A DNA stretch of 64,000 nucleotides, taken from contig JAFKGQ010000007.1 in NCBI GenBank assembly GCA_017307755.1, positions 1-64,000 of the forward strand. Reading direction: 5' to 3'. The DNA is from Chitinophagaceae bacterium (GTDB lineage: Bacteria > Bacteroidota > Bacteroidia > Chitinophagales > Chitinophagaceae). Positions 17,514-26,792 of this stretch are shown piece by piece (the stretch's first letter is position 1; each line of letters starts with the position of its first letter). A program made the translations under genes and the position numbers. The notes under the pieces are model-generated. The model had not been told where the DNA came from and ran no database searches. It saw only the letters and a program-made list of their open reading frames with translations.

Positions 17514-18627
17514 GTACAGCGCCATAGTTGCTGATCATCTTTGTCTTTTTAAGCGCAGCAGCAATGACCTGGTGCATATCATAATATTTATACTCCGCCA
17601 GACGCCCGCAGAATATAGTATTCCGTTCTTTTTTCGCCAGCGCTGAATATTCCTTCAGCCGCTGGTTATTCTTTTCATCATTGATGGGATAATAAGGCTC
17701 CTTCCCTGATGTCCATTCCTCCGGATACTCCTTTGTGATCACTGTCAACGGCTGTGTGCCGAATTCAAAATGCTTGTGCTCTACGATGCGGGTAAAAGGG
17801 ATCTCCCTTTCCGTATAATTCATCACTGCCACTCCCTGGAAATTGGGAACTTCAAGCACTTCATGCTCAAATCTTAAGCTCCGGTACTCCAGACGACCAA
17901 ACCTGTAATCGTAGAATTCATCCAGACAGCCGGTGTAAACTACCGTCTCAGCCATATTGCAGAATTCCTCCCTGTATCTGAAAAAATCCACATTGGTCCT
18001 CACTTCGATGTCTGCCAGCAGGCCTGCGATCAACTTATTGTATCCTCCGACGGGTATGCCCTGGTATTTATCGTTGAAGTAATTGTTGTCATAAGTGAAC
18101 CTTACAGGCAGCCTTTTGATGATAAACCTCGGCAGCTCGGTCGCTTTACGCCCCCATTGCTTTTCGGTATATCCCTGAATGAGTATCCTGTATATATCCG
18201 TTCCCACCATACTGATCGCCTGCTCTTCCAGGTTCCTGGGAACAGTAATACCCGCCTGCTTTACCTGTTCCTGTATTTTCTCTTCAGCCTCCCGGGGTGT
18301 CTTCACCTTCCACATTTCATGGAAAGTATTCATATTGAAAGGCAGGTTGTACAGCATGCCTTTAAAACAGGCAATAGGGGTATGTCTGAAATGGTTGAAC
18401 CCCACAAAAGAATTGACATAATTCCAGATAGTCTCGTCATTCGTGTGAAAGATATGCGGACCGTACATGTGCACGTTGATACCTGCTATATTTTCGCAAT
18501 ATATATTGCCGCCCAAATGCTTCCGCTTCTCGATGATCAGGCATCGTTTCCCCATCCGGGTCATTTCCCGCGCGAATACGGCGCCGAACAATCCGGCGCC
18601 TACTATGAGAAAATCATATTGTTTCAT
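17476..18627 (-). CDS. glf: UDP-galactopyranose mutase
   Basis: 383 residues, the usual length. An N-terminal FAD-binding motif (FLIVGAGLFGAVFA) is followed by GGNIYCEN, NVHMYGPHIFHTND (flavin/UDP-Gal site), GYTEKQWG and GIPVGGYNKLI, all typical of UDP-galactopyranose mutase. The enzyme interconverts UDP-galactopyranose and UDP-galactofuranose in the cytoplasm and would supply Galf to neighbouring transferases. It starts 2 bp after the DUF707 gene on the same strand. A truncated duplicate of its first ~41 codons remains at 12126-12290. Confidence 0.95.
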   Translation of the reverse strand: MKQYDFLIVGAGLFGAVFAREMTRMGKRCLIIEKRKHLGGNIYCENIAGINVHMYGPHIFHTNDETIWNYVNSFVGFNHFRHTPIACFKGMLYNLPFNMNTFHEMWKVKTPREAEEKIQEQVKQAGITVPRNLEEQAISMVGTDIYRILIQGYTEKQWGRKATELPRFIIKRLPVRFTYDNNYFNDKYQGIPVGGYNKLIAGLLADIEVRTNVDFFRYREEFCNMAETVVYTGCLDEFYDYRFGRLEYRSLRFEHEVLEVPNFQGVAVMNYTEREIPFTRIVEHKHFEFGTQPLTVITKEYPEEWTSGKEPYYPINDEKNNQRLKEYSALAKKERNTIFCGRLAEYKYYDMHQVIAAALKKTKMISNYGAVPIPAAGVLSTDS

Positions 18628-18629
18628 AA

Positions 18630-19280
18630 CTAATATCCTGGAAATGAATAGATCGGTAGGTTGTCGCAGTCGTATTTCTTTAAATATTCCATTAGCTCTT
18701 CATTATGAGATGAGCGGACCGGCCTGGTATGGAATGAAACGACATCGTCGATGATGGCCATATGCCACTTTTCCGAAGCCATCAGCTTAGGCCAGTGAAA
18801 GTCCAGTCCCCAGCCACTCTTCGAAGCGCTGAACGTGAACTGGACACGCTGTAATGCCTCCCTGGAAAAGCACGGCTGCATGATCTCCACAAAATTGGTA
18901 TACCGGAACTTTGATGCAGGGTGCTTCATCGTATGCGGATGAGATATATAATAATTCCAGATAGCCGGCTGGGCCAGCATCAGCCGGTACTCCTCCATGT
19001 ATCCGAACAGCTTGCGGATGTTGTCGCTGTCGATCAGGATATCGTCATCAGGAAAATAGAAATATTCATACTGCCGGACCAGATCGTTGGCAGAGAGGTA
19101 TTCGTCGATCAGGATGAATTTGTTCCCCCGGGCCTTCGTAACGTACGGAGCATCGTCCTTGAATGTTTCGTAAGAATCGTCATACACGATGAGATGCAGA
19201 TCAAAACCAGGCGAGCAGCCTGTCCACTCACGATGCAGACTGTTCTTCCCCACTGCTGCTATAGTGCAATATTTTTCCAT
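18630..19280 (-). CDS. DUF707-family putative glycosyltransferase (right copy)
   Basis: 216 residues, collinear with the copy at 12293-12943 without length change. It shares the FYFPDDDILID motif, LAQPAIWNYYISHPHT, RYTNFVEIMQPCFS, SGWGLDFHWPKLM and IIDDVVSFHTRPV. It overlaps the previous stop by one base and is followed by glf after 2 bp. Both copies keep the motif residues, so neither looks dead; they may act on different acceptors or be redundant. Confidence 0.82.
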   Translation of the reverse strand: MEKYCTIAAVGKNSLHREWTGCSPGFDLHLIVYDDSYETFKDDAPYVTKARGNKFILIDEYLSANDLVRQYEYFYFPDDDILIDSDNIRKLFGYMEEYRLMLAQPAIWNYYISHPHTMKHPASKFRYTNFVEIMQPCFSREALQRVQFTFSASKSGWGLDFHWPKLMASEKWHMAIIDDVVSFHTRPVRSSHNEELMEYLKKYDCDNLPIYSFPGY

Positions 19281-19972
19281 TAGCCGGCCGCATTTACTTT
19301 ATTTGAGTCGACGTAACCTTTCACCAGCTCAAATTGCTGGAGCTTCAATTCAACAGAACCGACCAGCTTCCCATTGACGGTTCCCGGAGAAGTGCAGTTC
19401 GCATGATGAAGGACGACATCGGGAGGCGGAACACTTTTATCGTGCATGTAATGCGACATTGCCCAGAACTGCCTGGGCAGGATGTCCCACTTTACATCTG
19501 TCTTGTTCTTTGCAAGAATATCGTTGATGGCAGTCTGGTCTGCCACCTGGAGCTCATCCAGATCGTATTCCAAAGCCATACGGTACAGCGCAAGGGTTTG
19601 CTCGTTGCAACGGATCACCGCAAACCCAATATTGACCTCATCTTTTCTCGGCCAACGCTCCGCCTGGTAAAGGACATCATATCCCTCGATAGCCTGCTCG
19701 ATAAGAGGGACGCATTGAGCAAAGAACTGGATGTCGAGGTCGGACCAGATGATCACATCGCCCTGGTTCTCCTCTATTTTATTGATGATAAAATTCAGTT
19801 TTTTCTTTTGGACATCCAGCCATCCCCGGGAATGAAAGTCTCCATTCCCTTCTCCAGCCTTCCCGAGATATTCTACATGGACTTCCCAATCGTCCTTCAT
19901 GCTGTCCAGGAAAATGGGTTTGATCGCAGCTATCTCATCCGTGTACACGGAAAATATCTTCATCTTTTTCAT
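19280..19972 (-). CDS. Nucleotide-diphospho-sugar transferase (right copy)
   Basis: 230 residues, same length and start as the copy at 12943-13635. DxD in SDLDIQFF; GWLDVQKKKLNFI and VNIGFAVIRCN are conserved. Differences between copies are scattered conservative changes, so both appear to have been kept under selection. It lies 30 bp downstream of the GT4 gene, probably in the same transcript. Confidence 0.83.
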   Translation of the reverse strand: MKKMKIFSVYTDEIAAIKPIFLDSMKDDWEVHVEYLGKAGEGNGDFHSRGWLDVQKKKLNFIINKIEENQGDVIIWSDLDIQFFAQCVPLIEQAIEGYDVLYQAERWPRKDEVNIGFAVIRCNEQTLALYRMALEYDLDELQVADQTAINDILAKNKTDVKWDILPRQFWAMSHYMHDKSVPPPDVVLHHANCTSPGTVNGKLVGSVELKLQQFELVKGYVDSNKVNAAG

Positions 19973-20002
19973 TTTATTATACTGTTTGTGATTGATAAAG
20001 AC

Positions 20003-21088
20003 TTAGCAGCTCTCGATGTATCTCATCAGCTCGCCGTAGCAACGATCGGGTTGGAACTGCTCTGTGACAAATTTCAGACCTTCTTCTCCCAGGGAGAAGC
20101 GCAGCATCGGGTCGTCGATAAGTCTTTCGAGCTGCGCCACCCATTCATCTACATCATCCGCCTGCAGGAAGGCCCTGTTCTTCCCCGCCGCCAGTCCCCC
20201 GCTTCCGTGACGGGTGGTGACCAGCGGCAGACCATTGGCCAGTGCTTCGAGGTTCTTTATCTTAAGTCCGGCGCCAAATCTGACAGGGTTTATGACGATG
20301 TCGATCTTACTGTATATTTCGTTGTCGTCCCGTACGAATCCTTCCAGTTGTATCCCGGAGCGGGATGCCAGCTCACTGTCCAGGAGCTCGCAAATATGCC
20401 CATAAACGTGCAGGCCCAATCCCGGGCGATGGACATGGGGCCAGATCTTCTCTGAAAAAAAGACAATGGCATCCTCATTAGGTAGATAATCACTGCCGAC
20501 AAACCCTATATTTTTCACAACAGGTCTGTGTGGGTGGGTGCGGATGACGGGTGCATGAGGTACGAGCAATGTCTTTTCAGCCCCTATTTTGCAACTGATC
20601 TTGTCATAGTCATCGCTGTTGATAAGGATCACTTTATCATATCGCAGGAACATATCGATCTCTTCCTCATAAGAAATAGACGACGTCCCTTTTTCATTTT
20701 CGAACTGCGCAAAGCTCAGGGCCCTGTCGCTGGAAATATCATGGGTATCCAGCAACATTTTTATCCCGGGCGGTATGAAATCCATCAAAAAGGACAATTC
20801 CACGTATTCGATCATACAACAATCTACCGGATTGTCTTCCAGGAATGCCGCCACCCGTTCTCCAAATTCCAGCAGACCCGGCAACCTGTCTTTCTCGCAA
20901 AAAATGACCCTCGGAGTTACCGGCAGCGCCCTGAGCAATTGCCGGTCATCAGCCACCTCATGACCGCTGAACAGGACAATGATCTCTATCCGGCGGGCAA
21001 GATAGGAGCTCATGACAGCCAGCCGGGACTTATTGCCGGCGCCTTTTCGCCAAAAGGCGATGTTGGTGATGATCGCTATCTTTTTCAA
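20003..21088 (-). CDS. Family 4-type glycosyltransferase
   Basis: 361 residues with a GT-B layout. The N-terminal Rossmann domain starts IAIITNIAFWRKGAGNKSR (glycine/lysine acceptor-side loop). The hinge is followed by NIGFVGSDYLPNEDAI, GLHVYGH, and the donor-binding signature GLKIKNLEALANGLPLVTTRHGSGGL, with the E-x7-E-like spacing of GT4 enzymes. The substrate is unknown. It lies between the DUF6625 gene and the transferase/DUF707/glf block on the same strand. Confidence 0.88.
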   Translation of the reverse strand: MKKIAIITNIAFWRKGAGNKSRLAVMSSYLARRIEIIVLFSGHEVADDRQLLRALPVTPRVIFCEKDRLPGLLEFGERVAAFLEDNPVDCCMIEYVELSFLMDFIPPGIKMLLDTHDISSDRALSFAQFENEKGTSSISYEEEIDMFLRYDKVILINSDDYDKISCKIGAEKTLLVPHAPVIRTHPHRPVVKNIGFVGSDYLPNEDAIVFFSEKIWPHVHRPGLGLHVYGHICELLDSELASRSGIQLEGFVRDDNEIYSKIDIVINPVRFGAGLKIKNLEALANGLPLVTTRHGSGGLAAGKNRAFLQADDVDEWVAQLERLIDDPMLRFSLGEEGLKFVTEQFQPDRCYGELMRYIESC

Positions 21089-21125
21089 AGGAACAGTTTA
21101 GATAGTGAGAAGGGATAACTATGGC

Positions 21126-22406
21126 TCAGGAAATTTTAAAAAAGATATACTTTTTTAAATAGCCGGAAGAAGTCGCCTGTATCGTATGGGCCGAAATAAA
21201 CTCGTTGAAGTGAATATCCATCTCTACATTGAACAAATCCATGAATCTATATTTTGCCACGACAAATTTTCCAGCCCCTTTATGCAATAAGCGGAATGGA
21301 ACATCATCTACGGTGCCGTGTAAACAACGGTCTCTTATAAACAGATTGACCACTACTTGCTGAAACCTGTATTGACCAGGCAGGTTGGTCAGATGCTGTA
21401 CATCGTTGTGATCTATTCTCCTGGAAGCAAACAGATAATCGAAAAGCCATTGCAAATACTGGTTCAATACCGTCAATTTCCTTTTTACAAACCGGACTGT
21501 CGTTAAAACACAATGAAGAAAAAGCCCTGCCAATGATCGGGGAGCATACCTTGATAAATAGAACGAGTTGATATAGAACCGGTCCGGTATAGTCTTCCAT
21601 TTAGGCACATACACATAGTCGAGGTTTGTTAAAGTATTGAAATGACAAAGCAATGGCGTTTCGTTGTCTTTACTGGACAAATTTCCGCGATCCCATACCA
21701 CCCTACCCGGGTGAACCTCCATATCATGCCAGTACACAGAAATGTTACCGGTACGTTCCTCATTCCTGATAACATGTGTGATCGAATCGATCACAGAGTC
21801 CAATTCCAGGATATCTTTACCGCCCTGCACGGACCCCCACTCCCAATTGCATTCATCAAAACAATAATCAACCGGCTCCTGGAAAACTTTTCTGTAATCT
21901 TTACTTTTCCTGAAAAGGTTATTGATCTTGTCATTGTTCCTGAACAGGGAAAAGAAGCCGGCTATGTACGTCTTTCTAATAGTAACGATCTCATGCCTGT
22001 TCAATATATCTACCGTGATCAGTGACCGGATATTTCCAAGCACAACATCTATATCGCCATAGCCCCAGAAATCATATCCTTCTATAAGGTCGGAAAATAC
22101 CAATCCGAAGGCAGGTCTCAGGTCACATAGCTTGTATGGTCGCACTATGTTTATTTCAAAACCGAACTTTTCGGTAAATCGTTGTGAGATCTCCCGCAAA
22201 GAACATCTGAAAACAATGATATTTTCAGCCAGGTCCTCCGGCCAGTCCACATCTGTTAAAAAAATGAAATCAATATCCGGATTGTATTGGCATGACCTGT
22301 TGAAGAATTTAAAGTACCAGGGAACAGTGCCGAAATACGGTATAAGAATAGCTATCCGATGGGAAACAGATGTCCCGCCGGGCTTTTTGCCGGTCACATT
22401 TTGCAT
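21126..22406 (-). CDS. DUF6625-type protein, putative glycosyltransferase
   Basis: 426 residues. The N-terminus, IAILIPYFGTVPWYFKFF followed by NPDIDFIFLTD, is what I recall for DUF6625 proteins encoded in Bacteroidota glycan loci. GYDFWGYGDIDVVLGNIR supplies a DxD-like GDIDV motif. The C-terminal ~130 residues are not recognised. Its role is probably sugar transfer, by motif and neighbours; donor and acceptor are unknown. It lies 27 bp downstream of the FtsX-type permease gene. Confidence 0.7.
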   Translation of the reverse strand: MQNVTGKKPGGTSVSHRIAILIPYFGTVPWYFKFFNRSCQYNPDIDFIFLTDVDWPEDLAENIIVFRCSLREISQRFTEKFGFEINIVRPYKLCDLRPAFGLVFSDLIEGYDFWGYGDIDVVLGNIRSLITVDILNRHEIVTIRKTYIAGFFSLFRNNDKINNLFRKSKDYRKVFQEPVDYCFDECNWEWGSVQGGKDILELDSVIDSITHVIRNEERTGNISVYWHDMEVHPGRVVWDRGNLSSKDNETPLLCHFNTLTNLDYVYVPKWKTIPDRFYINSFYLSRYAPRSLAGLFLHCVLTTVRFVKRKLTVLNQYLQWLFDYLFASRRIDHNDVQHLTNLPGQYRFQQVVVNLFIRDRCLHGTVDDVPFRLLHKGAGKFVVAKYRFMDLFNVEMDIHFNEFISAHTIQATSSGYLKKYIFFKIS

Positions 22407-22433
22407 AGTAAAGAAATTACAGGAACACCAATC

Positions 22434-24803
22434 CTATTCGGTCCTGAGGCTCTTGATGGGATTTGCCAAAGCAGCCTTGATAGCCTGGAAACTCACCGTC
22501 AATACGGCAATTAACAGGGCAAATGCCCCTGCAACGGGAAATACCCACCAGGGAATCGGGCTCCGATAAGCAAAATCCTGAAGCCAGCGATCCATAAAAT
22601 ACCAGCCGATAGGAGAAGCAATTAATATAGCAATAAAAACGAGGCCGATAAAATCTTTTGCCAACAGACTGGTCACCGATGACACGCTTGCACCGAGCAC
22701 CTTTCTTATCCCTATCTCCCGGGTCTTTAATTGAGCCGTATAAGTCATCAACCCAAAAAGACCCAGACAGGAAATAAAAATGGCAATAAAGGCGAACACC
22801 TTGAACAAGGAGCCCGTCCGTTGGTCTGTAGCATACAGCTTATTGTATGCATCATCCAGAAAATTATATTCAAGTGGATAATCGGGATTATACACTTTCC
22901 AGATCTTTTTCACAGCTTCAATTGCATCCGGGGTATGCCCCGCGGCTGCCCGCACATAAAGCTGCCCGATCCAGTCCGGTTTCCAGAGCAAGGCGCAAGG
23001 ACCAATTTTCTGGTGCATATCCTTAAAGTGAAAATCCTGTACAACACCGGCAATAATGCCTTTTGTATTAAAAAGCGTGAATTGCTTGCCGACCGGATCT
23101 TTTAATCCCATCGCCTGGATGGCCGTCTCATTCAAGAGAAAATAACTTGAGTCGGCTGCGGTTCCGCTGAACCCCTTCCCCTCTTTCAACTTTATATGCA
23201 TCACAGACAAAAAATCCCTTTCCACCGGAAGAGAGGTTATCAATAACGTTTTTCCCGGGTCTTTCCCTGGCCAGTCATTCATAGTAGTATTGGAGCCAAC
23301 CTGCAAAACATCCTGACCGGTGGCGGTAACACCGGATATCGAAGGCTCCCTAAGCAATTCATTTCTGACGGCCTCATATTTTCCCCGCATATTCTTAAGC
23401 TCAAAGCGAAAGACATTTTCCCTGTCCAGACCCAGGTTCTTTCCCTGGATATAGGTCAATTGCTTACCTATCACGATCGTACAGATGATAAAGATGACGG
23501 AAAAACTAAATTGGCCGACAACCAGGAACTTCCGCAGAAAATGATTGCCTCTTCCAATGGAGAACTTTCCTTTAATGGCTAGCAGCGGCCTGAAAGAAGA
23601 AAGCAATATGGCCGGGTAGATCGCCGACACGACCAGCGTTACCAACATTGTCGCCCCCAATACCTTCAATATGGAAGTGTCGAATAAATTAAAAGAAAGG
23701 GTTTTCCCGGTCAATATGTTGTATTGCGGAAACACCAGTTTTACCAGCACGACGGAAACAACCATCGCCAAAAAGAAGATGATGAAGGATTCACTGATAA
23801 ACTGGAAAAAAAGCTGGCGCTTTCCGGCCCCGATGATCTTACGCACGCCGATCTCCCTTGCCCGCTGGGCAGCTTTGGCAGTAGTAAGATTTATGTAATT
23901 AATGGATGCGATCAGGAGTATTACAAATGCCACCCATGTAAAGATCCTTACCATGGTGACCAACCCTTCCGATCCATCGGGATTGTACAAATGAATTCTA
24001 TCAATCGGCTGAAGGCTGTAGTTCAGCGTTTGGGTGATATTATCCGAAACATTCTGTTTTTGCAGCTGTGTTAGTTTTGCAGCTACGGACGCAACGGATG
24101 TCCCCGGGTTAAGCCGGAAATACGTCTCATACTCATAATTGCGCCAATCCCCGTCTACCCCATTCCTGCTGTCCTTCGGATTTCCGAAATACTCATTGAC
24201 TATATTCAGAGGAACGAAATAATCAAAGTCCGTTTGAGAATTGTGCAACACTTTCACAACGCCGGTGACAGTATAACTTTCCTTTACATCTTCCCTTTCT
24301 ATAACTTTCCCCATCGGGTCTTCGTCGCCAAAATATTTTTTTGCGAAAGGCTCGGTCAGTACAATCGAACGATTATCCCGGAAAGGCATGTCCCGGTTGC
24401 CGTCGACAAACGTAAAGTCGAGAATATTGAAAAGGGACGGGTCTATAAAGGCAGATTTCCTTTCGAAAAAGCTCTTTTCCTTGTACTTGAACACATATTC
24501 ATTCCAATTCCTCATAATACGACCTACTTTCTCTATGCCAGGCACCTGTTTGGAAACATAGGCAAGGGCAGACGGGGTAGTCGGGAAATAACCTTTATTC
24601 CCGCCGGAGACAAAGTTGGGGATCGCCCTGTAAATATTTTCAGCATTCTTAATCGATCGATTATAACTCCTTTCATCCTGACACCACAGCAGGATCAGGA
24701 TGCCTGCCGTAAGACCTATCGCAAGTCCGAAAATAGAGATAGAAGAATAAAACTTATTGTTCCAGATACTGCGGAAAGCAACCTTCAAGTAGTTCTTAAA
24801 CAT
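22434..24803 (-). CDS. ABC transporter permease with two FtsX domains (MacB-like)
   Basis: 789 residues. An N-terminal membrane helix (SIFGLAIGLTAGILILLW) is followed by a MacB-type periplasmic domain. Then come a first FtsX domain starting at YINLTTAKAAQRAREIGVRK, a second periplasmic domain, and a second FtsX domain (TREIGIRKVLGASVSSV) near the C-terminus. This double-FtsX form is widespread in Bacteroidota. Such permeases work with a separate ATPase, which is not encoded here. Substrate unknown; export of, or resistance to, the neighbouring peptide is possible. A terminator at 24906-24931 separates it from the NRPS operon. Confidence 0.92.
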   Translation of the reverse strand: MFKNYLKVAFRSIWNNKFYSSISIFGLAIGLTAGILILLWCQDERSYNRSIKNAENIYRAIPNFVSGGNKGYFPTTPSALAYVSKQVPGIEKVGRIMRNWNEYVFKYKEKSFFERKSAFIDPSLFNILDFTFVDGNRDMPFRDNRSIVLTEPFAKKYFGDEDPMGKVIEREDVKESYTVTGVVKVLHNSQTDFDYFVPLNIVNEYFGNPKDSRNGVDGDWRNYEYETYFRLNPGTSVASVAAKLTQLQKQNVSDNITQTLNYSLQPIDRIHLYNPDGSEGLVTMVRIFTWVAFVILLIASINYINLTTAKAAQRAREIGVRKIIGAGKRQLFFQFISESFIIFFLAMVVSVVLVKLVFPQYNILTGKTLSFNLFDTSILKVLGATMLVTLVVSAIYPAILLSSFRPLLAIKGKFSIGRGNHFLRKFLVVGQFSFSVIFIICTIVIGKQLTYIQGKNLGLDRENVFRFELKNMRGKYEAVRNELLREPSISGVTATGQDVLQVGSNTTMNDWPGKDPGKTLLITSLPVERDFLSVMHIKLKEGKGFSGTAADSSYFLLNETAIQAMGLKDPVGKQFTLFNTKGIIAGVVQDFHFKDMHQKIGPCALLWKPDWIGQLYVRAAAGHTPDAIEAVKKIWKVYNPDYPLEYNFLDDAYNKLYATDQRTGSLFKVFAFIAIFISCLGLFGLMTYTAQLKTREIGIRKVLGASVSSVTSLLAKDFIGLVFIAILIASPIGWYFMDRWLQDFAYRSPIPWWVFPVAGAFALLIAVLTVSFQAIKAALANPIKSLRTE

Positions 24804-24896
24804 TAGATAAGGGTTTGAACCATTCCAATCTGTAAATATTATGCCATTTTCACAAATAAATGAAAATCAGTATCTTAAAAATTACCTAACCTCCTA

Positions 24897-24904
24897 CAAA
24901 AGTA
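24897..24904 (-). promoter_or_regulatory. Candidate -7 element for the permease/glycosyltransferase operon
   Basis: On the minus strand this reads TACTTTTG, matching TAnnTTTG, about 94 bp upstream of the permease start and just downstream of the terminator stem-loop. Upstream TTTG motifs exist but not at a clean spacing. If real, it would start a separate transcript for the permease and glycosyltransferase genes. Confidence 0.35.
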
Positions 24905-24905
24905 T

Positions 24906-24931
24906 AAAACCGGACAAAAGAGTCCGCTTTT
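24906..24931. terminator. Bidirectional stem-loop terminator closing the NRPS operon
   Basis: AAAACCGGAC and GTCCGCTTTT form a 10-position stem with one C:C mismatch around a 6-nt AAAAGA loop, with A/T arms that give a T-tract on either strand. It sits 9 bp after the P450 stop codon, so it most likely ends the long NRPS transcript. Confidence 0.75.
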
Positions 24932-24940
24932 GATACAAAA

Positions 24941-26065
24941 TTATATATCGAATGAAATGGGAAGGGATGCCAGTCTGAATACCCCTGCATTGGGCGTACG
25001 GGTGACGACGGCGCCGGGTACAAGCCGGATATTCCGCATTCTCCTGAAGATCGTTTCAAGAGCGACCCTTGTTTCGAGTTTTGATAACATATTGCCCAGG
25101 CAGAAATGTATGCCATATCCAAAGTTGATCATTTTCGAATTGTCGCGGTTTATATCAAAAGTATCCGGCTCCGGGAAGACGGAAGGATCACGATTGGCAG
25201 ACCCCATCCATAGATTTACCAGCTCCCCCTTCCTCAGATGCAGGCTGTCCAGCTGCTGATCTTCCTCGATAACCCGGGGTACGGCCATCAGCGGCCCCCT
25301 GAGACGTATTACTTCGATGACGGCTTTGGGAATATCGGCCGGACACCGCCTGAGGTGTTCCTGCATCTCCGGATGCTCTATAAAAGTATACATCGCATTC
25401 CCCAGCAGGCCGTCGGTAGACTCTGCGCCGGCCAGTAATAATCCTACACAAAAGGACACCAGATCGGCAGTACTTAGCTTATCCCCCCCTATCTCGGTCT
25501 GCAGCAAATGGGAAACCATGTCGTGCCAGGGCTCCTTTTCCCTTTCACTCAACAGCCCCGTAAACAGCTCGCTCATTTCCCGCTGAGCTTTCATGGATGT
25601 CTCCAGGCTGATGGTGCCGGGGTCTCCTGCAAAGACAGCCGTCCACCCGATGACCTGTGGATGGCTCGATTCAGGCACTCCAAGGAATTGCGCGATCACC
25701 GTGGCAAGCAGCGGGTCCGCAAAATCTTTTATAAAATCCATTTCTCCCGCCGGAGCCAGCGCATCGAGCGTCCTTTCACAATACCCCGAGATCCACTCTT
25801 CCAGCTTCTGTACGATGGATGGAGCAAAAGCTCTATTGATAAGCGCCCGAAGGGGAAGGCTGCCTTGTTTGTGTATGGAGGGATCATAGGGGCTACCCTT
25901 GGGATAAAAGTCGTCCAACCCTCTTCTTACATCCTCGTAGCGAAATACCTGCCAGGCGCCTTTGGCGCCAAGAAAAAGAGAGATATCCGAATCGAAATAC
26001 AAAGGCTTTTCCTCTCTCATCCGGTGAAACCAGGTAGCCGGGTCGATGGTTGTAGCAATTGACAT
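24941..26065 (-). CDS. Cytochrome P450
   Basis: 374 residues, slightly short for a bacterial P450. The I-helix AGAES (residues ~212-216), the K-helix ExxR (Glu251-Arg254) and the heme loop FGYGIHFCLG with the axial Cys322 are all present, so it should be active. In the usual HxxxR region the spacing is longer (IHKQGSLPLRAL), an unusual detail. As the last gene of the NRPS operon it probably hydroxylates or crosslinks the peptide or a carrier-bound amino acid; the target is unknown. It needs ferredoxin and reductase partners, and only the reductase-like gene at 11057 is seen nearby. Confidence 0.95.
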   Translation of the reverse strand: MSIATTIDPATWFHRMREEKPLYFDSDISLFLGAKGAWQVFRYEDVRRGLDDFYPKGSPYDPSIHKQGSLPLRALINRAFAPSIVQKLEEWISGYCERTLDALAPAGEMDFIKDFADPLLATVIAQFLGVPESSHPQVIGWTAVFAGDPGTISLETSMKAQREMSELFTGLLSEREKEPWHDMVSHLLQTEIGGDKLSTADLVSFCVGLLLAGAESTDGLLGNAMYTFIEHPEMQEHLRRCPADIPKAVIEVIRLRGPLMAVPRVIEEDQQLDSLHLRKGELVNLWMGSANRDPSVFPEPDTFDINRDNSKMINFGYGIHFCLGNMLSKLETRVALETIFRRMRNIRLVPGAVVTRTPNAGVFRLASLPISFDI

Positions 26066-26078
26066 AAATAAAAGATTG

Positions 26079-26792
26079 TCAGTTTTGTTTGTTTATTACA
26101 GGAAAGAGCGCATTCATTATCAGCTCGATAATGGCTGAGCCGTACTCAAAAATGAAAAAATGATTCCCGGGCAGTTTCTGGATATCCACGGTCGCGACGG
26201 TTTCTTTCTTCCAGGCTTCCACTTTTTCAGCAGAGATCCCTTCTTCACTCCCGGTGATCACGGAAACGGGAATATTCAGTTTCTCGCTCTGTACATATTC
26301 AAAAGTCTCCGTCGCCTTAAGATCAGCCAGAAGAATGGGCAGGAAAATTTCGAGATGGTGATCATTATTCAGGATCTCGTCCGGCATCCCCCCCATTTCC
26401 CTGAGCTCTTTCATCAGGGCGGCTCTCTCCATTTCAGACAGTTTCTTTTCCTTTTTCAGCATCGAAGGGCCGCCGCAGCCGGTGAAAAATAAATGCAGAG
26501 GTGGATTCAAACGTTCCGCATCTATCCGCCTTGCCAGCAAGTAACCCAATATGGCGCCCATACTATGTCCATAGATCGCATAGGGACGATCCAGTTGGTT
26601 GCTTATCTGTTTAAAGACATCATCCACCATGGCATACACATCCGTCAGAGGCGGCTCGTTGAACCGGGCTCCCCTTCCGGGAAGCTCCAGCGGTACGATG
26701 TTCAAATGCCCGGGAGACATCTTCGCATATTGATAATATGCGCTTCTACTTCCTCCTGCATACGGAAGACAAAACAGGTTTATCTTGTTCAT
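26079..26792 (-). CDS. Type II thioesterase (NRPS editing)
   Basis: 237 residues, an alpha/beta hydrolase. LFCLPYAGGSRSAYYQ is the family opening and GHSMG (Ser77) the nucleophile elbow; a late GNHFF supplies the histidine. Type II enzymes clear misprimed or stalled acyl groups from carrier proteins. Here the last NRPS has no integrated thioesterase, so this protein might also release the product, an inference only. It overlaps the exporter gene by 4 bp (ATGA). Confidence 0.93.
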   Translation of the reverse strand: MNKINLFCLPYAGGSRSAYYQYAKMSPGHLNIVPLELPGRGARFNEPPLTDVYAMVDDVFKQISNQLDRPYAIYGHSMGAILGYLLARRIDAERLNPPLHLFFTGCGGPSMLKKEKKLSEMERAALMKELREMGGMPDEILNNDHHLEIFLPILLADLKATETFEYVQSEKLNIPVSVITGSEEGISAEKVEAWKKETVATVDIQKLPGNHFFIFEYGSAIIELIMNALFPVINKQN

